Assembly (NCBI GenBank): GCA_949825045.1
Contig: OX463808.1
Span: forward strand, 23,993,674 to 24,057,673
From: Argyresthia goedartella
Lineage: Eukaryota; Arthropoda; Insecta; Lepidoptera; Argyresthiidae
Direction: 5' to 3'
DNA length: 64,000 bases
Shown: positions 11,159 through 26,100 of the stretch, piece by piece
Layout: every line of letters starts with the position of its first letter
Numbering within the stretch: position 1 is the first letter of the stretch
Made by a program: the position numbers and the translations under genes
The notes under the pieces: model-generated
Database searches by the model: none
Told to the model about the DNA's origin: nothing
What the model saw: the letters and a program-made list of their open reading frames with translations, nothing else

Positions 11159-14100
11159 ATGGCGACCGAGGCTGGTAAGTGAATTTTCTCAACGTTTACT
11201 GATTGATTTTTGCGTTTTGCACTTGTACATATAATTTATGTTCTATGTGGTAGTATTTACAAAATGAAGGCATTTGAGAATGAACCGAACCTTAAATTGA
11301 TATATCAATTATACGAGTATCTATCGGTAAGAGGTACCTATATCTAATATTTCAATCCCTATATCTAACATGTTCATACAATAACCACACATCACACATT
11401 GAACCACGAAAATACACGCGCGTATCCCTAAATACGGACCTTTACTCGAAAACGCAACTGTTTACCAACATCCGTGATGTATAGAGTACGTACACACGCG
11501 TGTCCACCCGTCATACGTCGCTTACATGAGTTCGTTGATATTCAGCCCCCCCCCCCGCCCCACCCCCCATCCACCCCCAGGACGACCCTCAGGATGCCAC
11601 CCTGCCCCCCGCCGGGAAAGGATACACTGAGCTACAGACGCACTAAAATTAAATTATCCGGCAAACTTGGAATAAACTAGCTAAAGGTTCGTTTCCATTT
11701 GAATGCTCCGTTCTTCAAATCGAATGAATGGACTAAGTAGCTAAATAGTATTTTTCTCAAATAAACTGAAATACCGAAAGTTCAATGTTTTTTTTTGTGA
11801 GTTTAAAATCCAAATATTACACTGGGAAAACTATTTTGAAATAATTTAGTATCATCTAGCTACAGAACCTCCATGATGACTCCATTCAAATGAAAACGTT
11901 TATTTTTCGTCTCCCCGCTCTGTGTACGCCGCCGCGGCTAATGGTACGGCAAGGCGATGCGAGTGAGGGGTTAAGCCTCAAAGGATGTGCATTGTGGGCT
12001 GAAATCAAAATAAACTCTCAGACGGCTGCCACCTACTGTAGGTAGAGTCCTTCCTTACAATACAAGATCAATACTTACAGACAGACATTTCCTATACATC
12101 CTATGCATATACACGAGTGGATAGATATATAAAACGGAAAAGGTGTTCTCTTCAGATGAATTACTTATGTAGTGTTGTTTCTTCAGTTGTCCCGTTGCTT
12201 ATTTAATTACATATTTCAAACGAATAGTTTACGTAGAAAAATACTTTCTAGCGTATGTCCATCCTAGGTTTTCCGGTAGAAATCTCTTTCTAGAGATAAG
12301 CACACATGTATTTGCTATTTTTCAGTCTGAAATCAATTACTTTTTGTGCAATAAAGTAGATACCTATATAAAGTTCTATAATATATATCTAGGATAGGTA
12401 TATGTAGGTACCTATACTTACTAATATACGCTTTCTTTATAATTTTTATATTCATATTAAGTAGTACTTGTATTAAGTATGTTAGTACTTACAAGAATAG
12501 ACATTCGTAAAATTCAATCGTAGCGTAAGTATCGCACAAGGCGGTTCCAAATTATCTACAAACATTCATTATTGTTTGTCACCCGAAATGAAATGTCAAT
12601 GAGTCTAGACTCGGTTCTTGTGTGAGTTTTGATGTTTTAATATCATGCTTAAAACAACGCCGACAGGTAGAGGAAAAGCCTCTTGTAAAGTTACGTTATA
12701 ATATCGCAAGTTTGTACATACCATCGTCTTCCTCTTCGGACGAATGTCATGGAAATTCATGGAATGTTAAACTCGTAAGCCTATAAATTAAGTAGCATAT
12801 CTCATTCGAGTAAGTACCGAGTGATTCGTCATTATTATACTTACATAAGCACAGATGACTCACCGAACGAACATTTTTGCGAGAATTGGTATCAACTTTT
12901 TAAATACTTTTACTTCTTTGAAGCACGTAACGCATTATTTTTCTACCATGGCACCATTAAGAGTAATCACCACTATCAATTGAATGTATTTTATTTAAGA
13001 AAATCACACTTTTGTCTCAGTTGTTCACATTCAGAACATGTTTCCCGGACAAGTAAATCTCATAACATTTTGTCCACTAACGTTAAAACCCCCGTTTTCT
13101 GTAGCAATATCCTCTAATATACTGACACCGCCATCTGTCTCTGACCTTATCAAATCTCCTGTAGGAGTTAACGACCGGGATCGCGACACATGCAAAATTT
13201 CCCAGACGCGAGTGTCCAGCACCGTCATGCATTATGTATACTAATACTAACCCAGCATAAGCTTTATGCCCTCGGTACCAGCAAATTTGAAATTATAAAC
13301 TACTCCTGTTCTCGTCAAGCGCAAAAATAACGTTGATGTTTGAGGATTGGTAGATAAATCCGGGCGTAATTATCTAATGTGCGTGCAGCATCCAAACTAA
13401 AATGATCTTTCGTAACATCTTACTCTACATAATCCCCGTCAGCTGTTTTTAAAAACGCTTTTATGCATAGATCTCTAACTGATTTTGAATTTCCCTAACC
13501 AAATCAGGTAGACATACCTGTAGGTCATAGTGGCTAATGTTATTCCTCAAATAGATCTAATTAGGTAACTGAGAAATCCTTGACATTTTCCGCTAAATAA
13601 TGGATAGGTAATCTATAGGCAGGTCGACGTAATAAATCTTTCGGTCATCTTTGACGCACACTTATTCCATTGCTACTCCTATCTTATCTTTAATTTATTT
13701 TGATTATTGGTGCAGTTACTTGATTTACCAACACATAATTTGTAGGATTATTATGATTAATTTCATTCTTAGTGTTATCAAAATACAAATCTCGAGAACA
13801 ACCATTTGTGATCTGACCCTACACTATGGGGATGCGCTTATATTTCCTTACTTGGTCGCAGAATCCTGCGGTGTCGTATCAATATTATCATTGCAGGTAG
13901 ACTATATCAATAGTCAGCGATCTTTCAGTGCCATACGTGTTTGTCATGCGGGACGCGGGTAACGATACGGACAGCATAGTGTTAATTATATTGTCTGATA
14001 GCAACGGCGTGCGGGGTCAATCCCATTGCCCAACCCGCGTGCGTGATGAAACCTTAAGCCCCCACGGGCCGGACCCTCTCTCTCTGACCCCACCTTACCC

Positions 14101-17100
14101 TGAGAGCAAGAGAGGTCAGCTCAGGCTCAGAGCCATTGAAACTTGGCGAGGAATGTACCTATATTTAGTGACGGCTCAACCTAATAAAGGGTATCAAAAA
14201 GGAAGAACGATCAGTGCCAAATTGCTATACCTAGCCCCTGATTCGAGAACGCTTTATTCCATACAAGTCTTGTTTGGGTGCCACATCCTCTCGGAAGTCG
14301 GCTATCATTACGGCTATTTGTGACTGTGATCTTGCGACGTGGAAAATATTGGTGGTGCTAGAATCGAACCAGTCAGCGAGGTTTTGAAGCCAACAATTAA
14401 CAGCAACTATCTAACCAGGTGTATGGTGCACAGGCGGCGCCGGCGCCGGCGGCGAGCAGCAGTACTCGCTGCGCTGGAACGACTTCCACTCGGCGATGGT
14501 GTCCTCCTTCCGGCGGCTGCGCGACGAAGAGGACTTTGTTGACGTCACCCTGGCCTGCGCGGGCGCGACCTTCAGCGCGCATAAGGTAAGCTTTGTTCCA
14601 CTTGCTGACCTCGCTATCCCGGTGCTTCTGACCTCCATTTCAGACCATATCCAATGATGCTTTTAGTTAAACATTGTGTCATTAAAATGAGGTGATGAAG
14701 CAGCTAATGAATTCTAGTTCTATTTTCTATCGCCGAATTAACATAGGAGACGCTAAAATGTTTCGAATCAAAGATCCCTTACAATAATAGCATTCGTCAT
14801 TGCCCTCCTAATAAGTATCCCAGCTGTCCCGTGTTGCTTGATTACCTATTTCCTAACTCTTTATTATTCTGTGCTATGGCATAGAATAGATAAATACCTA
14901 ATTAATTACTCTATGCCTATGGCAAGCACGCACGACTGGCACGATCAAAGGTTATCGGCGTATGCGCAGCTGAGGACGCCCATAAATAACGCGATGTGAT
15001 TGGTTCGGTAGTTTGACGCTGATTGGTCGAAGTGAAAGTTGCGGCGTCATTGTGACATAGCGCACGCATCATACACCTGTAGTTATTATATTAGATCATA
15101 AATTAAATTTTATTTATTTTAATAAGTATTAGGTATGAATATTACTAAAAAAATAGCTCATCAATGTCCCCACCGAAGGGCTCGGGCCTTTACCCGAATA
15201 CGAGTAAGATTGAGCCTTACTAAACCACGCTGGCTCAGTGCGGGTTGATGGAGGGTTGTCGGGCTAGTGACCAACCCGACTGTTGGAGGTTATCAAGCTG
15301 CCCTATTAGGGCCTCTGACACAGCTTCACGACTACTACCACCTAGTAGCGATAGCCGGGACAAACAGCGTAACGGGTCATCCGAAACAAGGAAGCGATGG
15401 AACAAATGCTACATAGAAATAGGTATTAAGTATATTGTAGATGAAATTTATCTACAGGAACACGCAAACTACATAATATGCCCGTTTAACAATTTCATGT
15501 AGCGCATTAGCGCTATTATTTAGGTACATATTACTATAGGTAAATATACACGAGTATATGACACGAGAAAGGCTATTGTTCGCTGGCAGCTTGCGGCGGC
15601 GTCTTTGAGATTAGCAAACTACCAAACAAATACGCCGCTTTACTCCGCCCCGTTCGTTGGGAAGCAATTGATGCTCCATTGCTAAACTTGCACATTTGCG
15701 AACTTGGACCCCAGGTTACAGATACCCAAATCCCATGAACATGAAATGAGTATTGAATGGAGAATTCCAAGAGCTTAAGTCCTCATGTGCTTACCAGGTG
15801 GTGCTGTCAGCCTGCAGTCCTTACTTCCGGAGGCTGCTGAAAGCGAACCCTTGCCAACATCCCATTGTCATACTCAGGGATGTCCATGATAAAGACATGG
15901 AGAGTCTGCTAAGGTGGGTATTTTCGTTTTTACTTCAGAATATCTTTAACCTTTGCGATCTTTAACAAATGGATATAAGTGTCTTTAATAGGCTTATATT
16001 GAAACTATCCACCGGAAACAGAAGAAGATTCAGAGTTATGTTCAGATTCAGAATTGATGAGATTCAGTTCTAGGAGAGGTTCATAAGAATCATAATAAAT
16101 CTATGACTACGACTACATTGAGTACATGCAAAGGTCAACTGAAAGTACAATCGAACCAACTGAATCATGACCCACTTGCCTGATAATTCGTTTGAAACTT
16201 TCAAACTTGTAAGATCTATCAAAATGTCAGTGTCTAATCAAATGATAACAAGTTCGTTATCAAGGAAATAAACCTTCAAGCGAATTTCGACCTACTTGCA
16301 TTTAAGGGGTTTAGCAAAATAAGCTTATGGTGGGTCATGATTCAGATGGTTCGATAGTACATCAAGAAATGGATAACTGCAAACAATAAACTCATTACAT
16401 TACCCTATTAACCATAAGCTAGATATAAATATCGCTCACAGTCTGACCTGTCTCTGACATTTTGCTGCCCTATATCTGCATTTAACTTGTAATGCTTATT
16501 TTAAATCGTACACGGGGAAAGTACAAATGCGGATTTGAATTGGAACCGCCGACATCGAATATGTCACAGTTTATTTCCAATATGTATGTACTATGAACCC
16601 ACTTAATAATGTTGTGATTCGTGAATAAGTGTTTGATTTTGAACCATCGCCTTTGGCCCTTTAGGTTTATGTACCAAGGCGAGGTGCATATCGGTCAGGA
16701 ACAACTCAAGGAGTTCCTTCGCGCCGCCCAGCTACTTCAGGTTAGGGGGTTGACAGATGTACCGCCCCCCGCACCTGTCCCTACCCTGGACCAGAAGGCT
16801 TCACCGGTAAGAGAACCATTGTGTCTGCACAATTGTTATATTGTTTTTTTTGTTAATCTCTACAAATATAGCCAAAACCTCCCAAACTATTCTAATATGC
16901 ACAAAATGGCCGCATCGCAGCTATAGATATCTAATCGAGAGGCGTGCGAATGGCACGTACGAGTAGTAGACTACCGATTTTTTCACAAAGACGCTCACAT
17001 AATAAAGATCTCGCCAGAGCAAGGCAATACTTGTACATTAGTACACTAGGCACCCTGAATTTTGAATGCCAGAACGTTTTGAAACACCCCGATCAAGTGG

Positions 17101-20100
17101 ACCAGGTGCAGTCTTCAAACCCCTGACATGAAATGAATATCCTATCCAGCAATCAGCATCGTCATGGACGGAGACCGGCAGCGGTGTCTCCCGCGACGGC
17201 CGCGAGCCGCAGCAGCGGGAGGGCCGGCGCCCGCGCAGGCCCGAGGAGGGCATGAACGCCACGCCCCCGCCTAAGCGCGCGCGCTCGAGCGACTTGTACC
17301 AGGCTCAGATGAAGACTAGGTGAGTTTGAGAGTACACTAGGTTTTTGTTCCCTACTCCCGGTAATTCCACATGACGTGCAGTTCATAGATTTTATATTTT
17401 TCGTTCTAATTCATGCACAACATACATTTTTGACGAGTATATGTTTAGTTACGAATGAGTGGTGTAAAAAAAACTCAAAAGCATATTATGAATTATCCAA
17501 AACAATAACGCATTAGTTTCATCTCAAGGACTTCATTGAGGAAGCAGACTAACCTCGACCCTTCAAATTAACCTCGACCTCGATTATGTATACTGCATTT
17601 TTTTTTCTAGATCTGGTTAAACTAACTACACGAATAAATACCTACCCAGTGATTGATTAATTTACTTTACATACATAATTATCGTAAAACGAAAAAGACG
17701 ACGCATACATCGACCTCTGTGGCGCTGCTGTTGTGGCTCTGCCTTCCATGCGGTTCATTTCATTATCATGCTGGTTCGATCCCCGGCTGTAGGTTACAAA
17801 AAACCCCAGGTCTTGGATGTTTATGTGTGTGATGTCGCTGTTTCTGGTTCCCACAACACCGGGTGTCTTATTGTGGGACCAGAGGCAATGCCTGTACGTA
17901 AATGTTTATGTTTACATTTTTGTGTCGAAATAGAGCAAATTGTCTTTTTTGGAATTAAAAAGAGGTTTAGAGCCAGGCCTATTATTCAAATGGGATTCTT
18001 CTATAAAATTTAATTGCATTTAATTAGGTTAATAATTAACAACTCACATTTGAATAATGCTATTAGGGCCTTTTTCAAATAGACCGGATAAACGCCAACT
18101 GACACAAGAATCATAAATATTGTGCATAAAATCACGATTTATATCTGTCACATAGGTTTTATTTTATCCGGTCATTTTGAAACAGTCAATAAATTGCATG
18201 TATAAGGCATAAATTCTTGTAAATTAACAGACGTCTGCACTGCGCAGCAGCGTATTTCCGTTGTATAAGGCCATTCATTACGCAAGGGTCTGTAAACTAT
18301 CGCGTATATTTTAAAAGACAATGTTTTCACTAACGTCTTCCAAACTATACATCAGCATAACACCGCAATCTTCTATATTTTGGAATGGTCGTCGCAAATA
18401 TTATGGTTTCGTTATATACTGCGCTATTACCCGATGTAAATACTCGTGGAATTAAATAAATATTTTATGTGTGCTAAGTTTATGTTTAAGTATTTTTTGT
18501 TGATTTTACATGTTCAACCTAACATGAAGTATAAAGGGGGCTTCGCTTCGCTCACCCCCTTTACCCTTCATCTAAGCTACCTCAGTATTTTCCCTGATAT
18601 TTACTGTGCAAAACAGTATTTTTGATGTGCGGTTTAATATTGCCTTTAAGTGATTCTGATGCCCTTAAGAAAATCGATCAATCAGAACACGAGATGACAG
18701 CTCAGTGTCAATTTTTTATTGCGATTAATATCAGAATGACTTAAGTGCAATATTAAACCGCACATCAAAAATACTGATTTGCACAGCAAATATCAGGTAA
18801 AACACTGCGGTAGCCTAGGTGAAGGTTAAGAGGGTAAGCGAAGTGAAGTCCTCTTTATCCTTCGTGTTAGGTTGAACATGTAAGAACAACAAAAAAATAT
18901 TGGCACATAAACTTAAATAAGTACACATAAAATATTTTATCTACACACGTATCATAAACCCTATTTACTGCGTACAAAAACCTCATGTTACGATCAGCAT
19001 AATGTTAAACTACTTGGTAAAAAAAAAACTCATTTCTTATCTGAAAGATTGAAGAAAAATGTAGAAAAATTACACATTATGGTCATAATGTGTAATTTTT
19101 CTACATATTATGACATTCAAATTTCGAACGCCGACGCCCGCCTGCGTGCCGCCCCTACTTTGTTTGTGAAGTTGGTACTACTAAACAAGCTAAACAAGTG
19201 CAAAGGAATTATCAATGCCACCATGCCGGTCGAACATGCGGTTCCTGAACACATTAAAGAGAACTTATGATATGTGTCTAGATAAACTAGTGTATGTAAC
19301 TGTACATAATTAGGCATTAAAACTCTCGAGTGATATTTACTATATTACAGTTACATACACTAGTTTATCTACACACATATCGTAAGCTCTCTTTGATGTG
19401 TTCAGGAACCGCATGTTTGACCGGCATTGCGGTTCTGCAATTGTTTAGCTTGTTCTTTAGTACCAACTTCACAGACAAACTAGGGACGGCACGCGGGTGG
19501 GCGTCGGCGCTCGAAATTTGAATGTCATTATATATAGAAAAACTACACATAATGACCATTATGTGTAGTTTTCCAGATACGAAACGAGTTTTTACCAAGT
19601 AGTTTAACATAATGCTGATCGTAACGTGCGGTTTTTGAACGCAGTAAAGAGGGTTTATGATACGTGTGTAGATAAACTACTATTAAGTGTTTTTGTTGAA
19701 CCTTTTTTGCGGTGCAAATCAGTATTTTTATGTGCGATTTAATAAAACCCATTTATGACCTTTGATTGCGTGCGTAAGTGATACTGTGTGGTTTGGAACT
19801 AGACTTTCGCACGCATTCATTACAAACTATACATGAGGAGAACGCAAAATTCTTGTATATTTTGTAGTTGCCGATGTGAGTATCAGTATTCCGAAATATA
19901 AAAGAGCATGTCACTATGGGAGCATAATGGCCTTGTATATGTCACCGTAAGATTGTCAAAACTGTTAGATGATAAAGTAACGTTTTTTATCTCGCTAGTT
20001 GGTCAACTATCGACAGATAGTAAACTGTAACATGCTGCTTACTATATGACGCGTTAGTTGATAAAGTAACGGTTAAAACCGTTAAATAGTAAATGGTTTA

Positions 20101-23100
20101 AACTTGAATTGCCAACGAAATACCAGGGCAAACACTGCGGTAGCTTAGGTGAAGACTAGAGGGGGCGAGCGCAGCCAAGCCCCCGAATAGTCTTCGTGTT
20201 AGGTTGACATGTAATAACAAAAGAAACGTATATTCTAAACCCTGTCGGTCTGGTTTACTATCTGTCGATAGTTGATCAACTCCCGGTTTTGACTATCTTA
20301 CGTAGTATAGTAACGTACCTACGTACGTACGTATCTAATCGTAGCTTAACAGGATACTATCTTGCCTAAGACATTTTTCCTAGACTTACATTCCCAGGTC
20401 TTAGATATTTACATGTTTGTGGCGTCGCGTCCTAAGACACAGGGTATCCTAGTGTGGGGCCAAAAGCAATCTATTTGCCTGATTTAAATGTTGTATTTGT
20501 TATGTTAAGTTTGGTGCCATATCTACATAAGTGCCTTACCTTTACAAGTATAGTTTTAAAGACCGGAGACTTTCTAGAATTACAATCGCTACCGAAATTA
20601 TGTCCTTCAAACGACAAATTTCTACTTTGTAATATCTATAAGGTCTCCAACCGATTATGTCTCTAAAGCGTTGCCCCTAACGCGTCAGTGTTTCGTCTAG
20701 AACGGAGCAGTTGATCGCGGCGCAGGGCGGGAGTCCAGAGCGACTGAGCGCCAACGGGCATGAGCTGGCCATGCTGAGTCAGGCCCTGGATAACGCCCAG
20801 AACATGCAGCTCTCAGGAGTTTCCAACAACTTAGTGAGTACGATCTTTGAATTTATCTATTTAACTGTTTTGTCTTATGATCCAGAAATGTTCCACAGTT
20901 TACCAGACATTTATGAACCTTTAAATAATGGCACATCCTATCACAAATGGTTCCCCCTTTTAACATCTGGCTTCTCATATGTTGCTGATCATTGAGTGCT
21001 CCTACAGCCCTAGCTATGCGCGCGCTGCTTTCTATGGAAATACACTTTAACGTTCCCCCTTTAAATCCTCATCTGGACAGTTAAATTTCTGACTTCCGCC
21101 TTTAGTAACGCTAGACCAGAAGCCAGATAGGTCGATGGCATTACCAATATTGCGGGGAGAACCTGGATTCGATTAGCACTCGGATAAGTTAGCACACAAA
21201 GCAAGCGGCCAGCAGTAGGCGGAAATAGGCTGCCGGGGATGAACGCTAGAAGCCATGAATGAATGCGCGGATGAATTCCATGTCTTCTGTTCTGTTTCTG
21301 TCTCGCGTCTTGTCCGTGTCGTGTCTCTTCTAGTTTGTCCAGTGGGCATTGCGCCTCTATCAATACCAAACCCCCCTCTCCCGCCCTCAGTCCGGCGACG
21401 GCGAGGACTCGTCATCGGACGCCGGCGCCAGCGACACTGAGCTGGAGCCACGAGCCAAACAGGAGCCCATAGACTACGACGACCCCGCTTCCATGGCCAA
21501 CACCAACGGAGGCATGCCGCACAACTTCGGCCTGCTGAATTTGCCACGTAAAGACTCTATTAACTATTTATATGACCCATGTTTAGTTTTACTATTGGGG
21601 ATCAGGTTTTAAATAGGACTTTATTTAAAGTTTTCTTACTACCCCGAACTAAAAATTTATTGTGCTTAGGAATATATCAACTGATTAATAGAAATAGTTT
21701 TGTAGATCTGACTTTGATGTGATTAAAGTTTTATTGCATATTATTAACTCCAGAAACAGAAAGTGTAATAAATGAATCTGTTTCCAGCTTTCACCGGACT
21801 AGCTGGACCATCAGGAATACCAGACAACTTCGGTAAGTAAATGCATTATATTAGAGTAGAATCTTACGTGACTCTATGACGTCTCATTATTACCACACAG
21901 TAAAATAACAATTAGAATTAGGTAACTGGACCAATTTATCAACAAACATGTTAATGGATTACCAGAACAAAGAAATAATTGTAAACTGTCCATTAAACAG
22001 ACATTATCGAGTCATGTAGTGCACGCTAGTAATAACACTAACAATTAAATAACGAGAACTTTATATAGTTAATTACCTAATCACGATCGTAGCGCAGCGT
22101 ATGCCCCAAAACGTGATAGCGACAATGGAAGTTACCCAAAGCCTAGAATCGATTCCGAGATAAGTCGTGGTGAAGAGCGAACTGAACTCAAGTCCGTCTG
22201 CCCCAGGAGCGACCTGGCCGGGCGGCGGCGAGTGCCCGCCCGCGCCCCTCCCCGCGCCGGCGCCCTACCCCGCCGCCGCAGCACCCGCCCCGCACTACCC
22301 CGGTGAGGGCAAGCCCGCCTGCCCCGAGTGCGGCAAGCTCTACAGCAACAACAGCAACCTGAAGCAGCACCTGCTCAACGTGCACGCCGCCCGCGACCTC
22401 GCGCCCGCGCACTGCTGCCCCATGTGCGGCAAGGCGTTCAAGACGCGCCAGTACATGCAGATACACATGAACTCGATCCACGGCTGGAAGCAGAGGCGCC
22501 GCGAGGCCCCGTCCGACCACCACTCTCTTAATATCTCTCACTAACCGCCGCCTCTGTGTTGCAGGGGCGGCACTGGCGGGCGGGGCCGGCTACCGGCCGC
22601 AGTGTCCGCTGTGCGGCCGCGTCTACTCGTCCACGTCCAACCTGCGCCAGCACATGCTCAACGTGCACTCGCAGACCGACCGTGACCAGTGGTTTCCCTG
22701 CCAGCACTGCGGCAAGCGCTGCAAGACCAAGCACTACCTGATCAACCACCAGCTGCAGGCGCACGGCATCCGCCAAAGACAGAACTCTTAGAGGCGGCGC
22801 CTCGCCGAGCCGATCCGAACCGCCCCGCTCGGCGCCTGGTGGTGATGACACCGGAACTGGAAGTGTCACGTAAACACGGGTGCGATACACAACTCCAAAG
22901 AATGTGCCAATGGACGCGAAACGGACTCGCGGAGATACTGTCCCCGATCGAATAGAACGTAATATTTTTAGAGAGTTTATTGCCGTCTTTGATGATGTGA
23001 TCGCGTTGCGTCTGTGTTGAACGGATTGTGACGGCGTTGCAGATGGCGCTCGGTCCTCTGCGACCCGCCCACCGCCAGTAGAGTGTGCGTGGGTGCGTTG

Positions 23101-26100
23101 TCCGCTGTGCGCGCGGGGCCTGCAGTCGCCGGGCGCGGCACGACGCCACCTGGCCCGCCACTACCCGCGCGACTCGCCGCTCTGTCCGGTCGCGGAGTGC
23201 GCGCGACTGTTCGCGCACCCCAACTCCGTGCGCAACCACATGCGCACCAAGCACGCGAGACAGTGGGACGAGATGAAAATGCTCAAGTGGAGCTGCGGAT
23301 GGACATGAAGGAAGAGAGCGAGTGCTCGACTCGTAAAGGCTGTGAAACGGAAACCGCTAATGGGGCTTTTTACCGATGACGTAATTTCGACGATCTCAAA
23401 ATAATGCATTTTCTTAAGCTATCTGTTGTTTGAACGCGATATAAAATGTATCTATAGGTATATGAACGGCAGGATATATCGACTGAAAATTATTTTTGTA
23501 GTAGTATTAGACTGAACATTGTTTAAGTACATGATATACATAGTGTAAGAGCATATAATATGTGATGATTGGTGCCATTGATAGTTTACGATGTGGAACT
23601 GAGAAATATCGATGACGATTCTCGCGTTTGCGTAACTTCCATTGTTGCTCTCTCCCAACTCAACCTAACATCTCTTCCTCGAGGCTTTTCAGTGATATTG
23701 TTCCAAATTCTCATAGCTCACTCTTAATTCTTTCCGCTCAAGAACCCAAAGTCTTTGTTGTTACAAATAGTTCATATTATATTGTATTTTTCGACCATAG
23801 TTAAGACAATACGAAATAGTTGAGAAACGAATGCCTTTTACAAAATGCAATAGTTAGGAATATGTTTCAGAACTTCCAACGACAGAATCTTCCATAGTAG
23901 ATAATGGCGGAGATTAATGTTGCTACAGTAACTATAAAAGTAGAAGACGTGTGATAGCTTTCAAGAGATTCTGTAAAAACAATATAATATCCTGATTTAA
24001 TAATTAAGAAAAGATATTCACGAACTCAACGATTACACCATATTTTGGATTCTGTAACGCACTACAGCAACAGAGTGCACAATTCAAAACATATCTAGTC
24101 AGTGTAGGAAAGTCTTAAAAAATATTTTTATTTGTTCAGTAGGTTACAACAATCTGCTTCTAACCAAATTTATTCTAAAGAAATAAAATGTTGGCATCAT
24201 TACAATGGCTAGTATTTAATCGCACATCAAAAATACTGATTTGCACAGCAAAAAAGGATCAACAAAAACACTTTCTATGCTTGAATATTTTATGTATACT
24301 TAAGTTTATGTTTTAAGTAATTTTTTTTATTCTTACATGTTCAATCTAACACGAAGGATAAAGGGGGCTTCGCTTCGCTCACCCCCTTTGCCCTTCACCT
24401 AAGCTACCGCAGCATTTTGCAGTTTAATATTTTCCCATTACAATTGACACGATGAGAAAATAATCTGAAATCTAAGTCTATATTATAAAATACAATTTTA
24501 TTTGTGGATATTAAAATTCGGTGCTGAGAAGTGGTAAATGGTGGTTAGAAGCAGGTTTTAGTAGAGATCTCAATAATGGGAGATATTTGGTAAAACATTA
24601 GTGCGTAGTGAAAACTGTTCCTGTTGCCTTTGAGGCATAGTCTCATATATCTTATGTAAATTAAAATTATAAATAATAAGCAAAATAGAACAACAAGTGA
24701 GAGAGAACGCACACGAGTTAAAATGCAATCCAGCACAAACCAAAAATAAAGTTAATAAGTTATTTGTACAGCAGAGGCCTAAAATATAGGTTTTCATTAT
24801 TTTCTGAGTTGTTGTATGTATTTATTTTAAGAATAATGTCAAAACAATGACACGTGGGCGTTCCCCCTTAATTATTACAATAACCAAATGTTCAATGTCA
24901 GTAAACGATACTAGTTACGATTGTATTAGTGATATAATAATATACGTAATTATTTAATTTTTACCTAAACAAAGTGTCTGCTTATATAAAATAGGTATAC
25001 ATACGATTATTAATAAAACTACGAAGTAGAAATAACAACTTTGAATTCCTCCCACTAATATATTGAAGTTGAAACTTAAGGTAAGCAGTCGCCAACAAAG
25101 CCTACTACTGACACATTCAGACACGGACTATATTCCACATGACTCAAAGTCTTCCTCATCACCAGGCGGATCCCGAAGGTCCCAGGACCTGCTTCGCGTA
25201 AGGGCCACGGACCCTCGACCCTGCCCTAAATGCGGGAAGATCTACCGCTCTGCCCACACCCTCAGGACGCACCTTGAAGATAAACACACAGTCTGCCCCG
25301 GATACAGGTCAGTAGATATCTGCACTCATTTTACCACAGTAGTACTACTCGCATACACTACTCAAAAGTTTCAACACAAAGTCGGCTAGATATAAATGGC
25401 ACGTCCATTTGGAACCATTATTAGATTAGATTTAATTGGTTCCGTCTGCATTTTAATAATTTAATATAACACCATACTATAATATCATTTTATCGAATCT
25501 CAATAATTAAGCCTTGTCTGCTTGTTTTACGCTGTTTAATGTACCTTTTTTTTTATTACTTTATTTATTTCCTGCTTTTCAGTAAAAAATTACGAAATAT
25601 CTGTAACTGCGTATTTTTTAAATAAGGTGGATTATTAATGAAATATTTCCGTACTCGCCTTTTAAAGCCCTTTATTTCGATAATTCCACCCGAGGCTCTT
25701 GAAAAGGTTTCTTATCCCGCACATTAAAGAGTATAAAATATTTTAATTTTAATTAGTGTATGTACCTGTGTATGTATTTTAATTAGTGTATTGTTACGAG
25801 GAGACACAGGAACAGAGATATATACACACATACATACATGCAGGTCAAACACATAAGCCTCCTCTTTATGCAGGTCAAACACATAAGCCTCTTCTTTTCC
25901 GCTTCGCCAGTCGGGTAATAAAAAAGACAATCCCATTTTCCCTGTACCCGACCAGTCGACCATCGTCATTCATTATTATCATTCATCACGTCATTTCTTA
26001 ATGTTTCAGATAATAAAACACATATTTTATAGAAAATATATTGCAGAGTTCATCTTAACACACAGGATAAAAAAGAACATATTTGGCAATCGTCGAGTCA

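Noticed and set aside
11174..14434. Further coding exons in abrupt intron 1
   Set aside because: The split Gly codon joins exactly between these two exons; open frames at 12821-13244 and 13651-14323 lack splice support and family features.
22188..23254. Long frames opposite and alongside the abrupt finger exons (including Gln-, Ala- and Arg-rich ones)
   Set aside because: Shadows of GC-rich zinc-finger coding sequence in other frames; only the fingers' frame has C2H2 spacing and correct splice phase.
25724..26001. Frames with repeated HKEEAYVFDL wording
   Set aside because: Produced by a short local tandem duplication (GCAGGTCAAACACATAAGCC twice); not a protein.
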